This document shows, piece after piece, positions 62,187 to 64,000 of a stretch of DNA of 64,000 nucleotides. The position numbers and the translations under genes are program-made. Source of the stretch: Dictyobacter arantiisoli (GTDB lineage: Bacteria; Chloroflexota; Ktedonobacteria; Ktedonobacterales; Ktedonobacteraceae); contig NZ_BIXY01000018.1 of the NCBI RefSeq assembly GCF_008326305.1, positions 1 through 64,000 of the forward strand, read 5' to 3'. The notes beneath the pieces are model-generated. The model ran no database searches. It saw only the letters and a program-made list of their open reading frames with translations, and was not told the origin of the DNA. Every line of letters starts with the position of its first letter. The stretch's first letter is position 1.

Positions 62187-62483
62187 ATGAAAGATAAATG
62201 CCAACATCTCGGTCATGAATGGACCGTTACTGCGTCTCGTGGTTGGTTTAGTTGTCGGCGGATTGTTGATAACAAAGTCACGAAACGCAATCCTATCGGC
62301 CAATCAGTGTATTGTAATGCTGTTTCGTATTGTCCTGGTTGCTTAGGGTATCGCCTTGATCGGTACGAGGTTGTGATGTGTCGGGATCACTCGTGTATGA
62401 ATATACAGCTTCTTCCATTGATGCTTGCCACACCTCGCGCAACCTATGCTTCATCCACAGGTGAACAAAAATCTCTGTGGTAA
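62187..62483 (+). CDS. Hypothetical Cys-rich protein
   Basis: A 98-residue protein with seven Cys (KCQHLGHEW, FSCRRI, VYCNAVSYCPGCLGYRL, VVMCRDHSCMN) and several His, suggesting a zinc-ribbon fold. AGGAG lies 11 bases before ATG 62187. It starts 13 bases after the transglycosylase stop. No family is recognised. Confidence 0.6.
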   Translation: MKDKCQHLGHEWTVTASRGWFSCRRIVDNKVTKRNPIGQSVYCNAVSYCPGCLGYRLDRYEVVMCRDHSCMNIQLLPLMLATPRATYASSTGEQKSLW

Positions 62484-62530
62484 TGTCTGCTTGTTGTCCG
62501 CTTGTCCTACAGACAATGGAGGGTTCGGTT

Positions 62531-62686
62531 ATGTCAGCATTCCTTGCCGTGTTGTTCTTTCTTGTGGCTCTGTTTTTCTTGTGGCGCTCGTTCGCAATAG
62601 GTGGTGTATTCCGTGGTCTGTTGGTCGTGCTTGCATTGATGTTTCTTTTTAGTGGGTTGGTGATATCTCATATTCTCGTTTTGTAG
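62531..62686 (+). CDS. Tiny two-helix membrane protein
   Basis: A 51-residue protein that is nearly all membrane segment (AFLAVLFFLVALFFLWRSFA and GLLVVLALMFLFSGLVISHIL) with Arg between. GGAGGG lies 7 bases upstream of ATG 62531. The function is unknown; it may be a small transfer-apparatus or envelope component. Confidence 0.55.
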   Translation: MSAFLAVLFFLVALFFLWRSFAIGGVFRGLLVVLALMFLFSGLVISHILVL

Positions 62687-62771
62687 CCTTCCTTCTGGCG
62701 TGTTGTTCCTGGCCTGATGCACTGTGCGTTGGGCCACATCTTTTTACATTCATTTCGAGGAGAAAACAACT

Positions 62772-63410
62772 ATGATGAGCTTTTTCGGAACAGTCAAAAA
62801 TGGCGGTGTCTTTGATGTCAAAGGTAAAGATGGTTCTTCAAAACAATTGATTTCTTTTACCTCGGTCGATGCTTTGGGCAATACCTTAAGTTGTCAGATG
62901 TGGCCTGACGATCCTCAACATGCACAATTGGCTCCGGTGATCGCTTCGGCTCGTCGTCAACGGGTCCAGTTTGAGATTGCTGGTTACTCGGTACGAATGC
63001 GGGTGTTTAAAGATGGCCGGACTGAGCCACAAGCCAATTTTATTGTTACCAACGTCTCCTTCCCTGGCACAGAACAACCTGCGACGCAATCCGGCATGTA
63101 CTTTTCAGGGACGGTCAAGGGTGGTAACGCTTTTGATATCAAGACCAAAAACGGGCCGTCAAAGCTGATATCCCTCACGGCTATTGATGAAGTCGGCAAT
63201 TCCTGGCCGTGTCAGATGTGGCCGGATGATCCACAGCATACACAACTGGTTTCCGTGATTGCATCGGCTCGCCGTCAACCTGTCCAGCTTGAGGTGGTGA
63301 ACTATTCCCTCCGTATGCGCAAGTTCACCGATGGACGGGCTGATCAGCCACAGGTCAACTTTATTGTCAGTCGTGTGTCGTTGCCTAGTCTCAATGTCTC
63401 CGTTGCATAG
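62772..63410 (+). CDS. Tandem-duplicated beta-rich domain protein
   Basis: A 212-residue protein made of two homologous halves (~1-100 and ~104-205). Each half carries FxGTVKxGxxFDxKxKxGxSK, CQMWPDDPQHxQLxxVIASARRQ and a final R-x-F-DGR-x(n)-NFIV strand. It is probably OB-fold-like, judging from the beta-strand rhythm and its place near ssb. GAGGAG lies 10 bases before the ATG. No family is recognised. It could bind single-stranded nucleic acid, which is inference. Confidence 0.7.
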   Translation: MMSFFGTVKNGGVFDVKGKDGSSKQLISFTSVDALGNTLSCQMWPDDPQHAQLAPVIASARRQRVQFEIAGYSVRMRVFKDGRTEPQANFIVTNVSFPGTEQPATQSGMYFSGTVKGGNAFDIKTKNGPSKLISLTAIDEVGNSWPCQMWPDDPQHTQLVSVIASARRQPVQLEVVNYSLRMRKFTDGRADQPQVNFIVSRVSLPSLNVSVA

Positions 63411-63481
63411 CTTTTATCGGTCGTTGCTCTGGCCTGGGGCGTCTGCTCTGGGCCGTATCATTTCACAAGATGAGGTGTTCT

Positions 63482-64000
63482 ATGTTCGATAACTTGCAAA
63501 ATGCGGTGCGATTCGACCTCAAGCGCATGATTGGTATTCACCAGGGGCGTGAACGCTCGGATGTGTTATTGGCAATTGTGTTGCCTGCGGTCCTGATGCT
63601 GGTGTCTGCATATACAAATGCCTGGGCCTTTACTGGTGGCAATCTGAGTTTTTCAGGGCCGAATATGATCAATACTATTGATGCGATCTGTCGGGGCCTG
63701 TTCGTAGAAGCGTTGGTTTTTTCCTGCTTCAAGATCGTCAAAATGTTATGCTCGTCTGGCAAGTGGTATAACTATCCGGCTGCGCTCGTTCCTGCCCTGG
63801 TCGGACTGGTTGGTGTGGTTGTCTCGTCTGGGTGTGGGCTGGCCTGGGTTGCCAAATCGGGGTCAATGGATTGGATGATCAAAACCGTAAGTGCGTACTT
63901 GCCTGGATGGATGACAGGTGTGTTTCAGGCAGGTATTGGTCTCCTCTTTCCGGTCGCGCTTGCGGTCCTGGCGATCTATGATATTAGTAGCCTGATCGAG
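63482..64000 (+). CDS. Polytopic membrane protein (cut by window edge)
   Basis: The frame runs from ATG 63482 (GATGAGG 8-9 bases upstream) to the end of the window, 173 residues so far. A short polar N-terminus precedes at least four membrane helices: DVLLAIVLPAVLMLVSAYTNAW, GLFVEALVFSCFKIVKML, YPAALVPALVGLVGVVVSS and GVFQAGIGLLFPVALAVLAIYDI. It may be a transfer-apparatus membrane protein of the TrbL/VirB6 kind, given the neighbouring transglycosylase and SSB, but I see no decisive motif. Confidence 0.6.
   Translation, partial: MFDNLQNAVRFDLKRMIGIHQGRERSDVLLAIVLPAVLMLVSAYTNAWAFTGGNLSFSGPNMINTIDAICRGLFVEALVFSCFKIVKMLCSSGKWYNYPAALVPALVGLVGVVVSSGCGLAWVAKSGSMDWMIKTVSAYLPGWMTGVFQAGIGLLFPVALAVLAIYDISSLIE

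Overview
The window looks like chromosome from a Ktedonobacteria-type member of the Chloroflexota. This is inference from several traits: roughly 50% GC, Shine-Dalgarno-led genes, sigma70-like promoters close to TTGACA-17-TATAAT, a T-box before trpS, a fused trpCF gene, DUF3307/DUF2085 membrane proteins and a PadR regulator with a His-rich tail. No rRNA, CRISPR array or complete insertion sequence was found.

Layout. 0-0.4 kb: the tail of a transposase, then a selenocysteine tRNA (selC). 0.5-9.2 kb: mixed housekeeping and regulatory genes (purU, DUF3307, padR, an O-antigen-ligase-like protein, a DtxR/MntR-type regulator, a LysM lytic transglycosylase). 9.4-19.8 kb: an aromatic amino acid block, namely a strong promoter, Trp T-box leader, trpS, trpE-G-D-CF-B-A, then chorismate mutase and DAHP synthase, closed by a two-way terminator shared with queD. 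20.6-26.5 kb: an SCP2 protein, a HTH protein, a GH15 glucoamylase-like enzyme and typA. 26.7-33.9 kb: a tiny secreted Cys/Pro-tailed peptide, glutaredoxin-like protein, DUF2085, Vgb-like lipoprotein, mtaB and an S9 peptidase.

34.5-39.1 kb: a frameshifted membrane gene, then a heterodimeric ABC exporter behind a promoter, a 39-codon leader reading frame and an intrinsic terminator (a bmrBCD-like layout). 39.1-45.4 kb: TetR, thioesterase, peroxiredoxin and a NitT/TauT-type ABC importer whose leader also carries a small reading frame and a terminator. 45.5-48.8 kb: a complete ECF vitamin transporter (S, fused A1-A2, T). 49.2-52.3 kb: alpha/beta hydrolase, an unrecognised 443-residue protein and a DsbA-family oxidoreductase. 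52.5-56.3 kb: the nadB-nadC-nadA operon behind a palindromic operator. Three ~200-bp MITE-like elements lie at 23.8, 40.5 and 41.3 kb.

From about 56.3 kb the character changes: lower GC, T-ending codons and many small proteins. This accessory segment has a HTH/acetyltransferase-like protein with an SMR-type membrane protein, an array of AGTCAAAT octamers, a consensus promoter driving a ~300-nt non-coding structured region that may be a standalone HEARO/omega-RNA-like RNA, then Cys-rich small proteins, SSB, a DUF488 protein, a VirB1-like transglycosylase, a tandem-duplicated protein and a polytopic membrane protein cut by the window edge. It resembles the accessory part of an integrative or conjugative element, but no integrase, relaxase or coupling ATPase is visible here.
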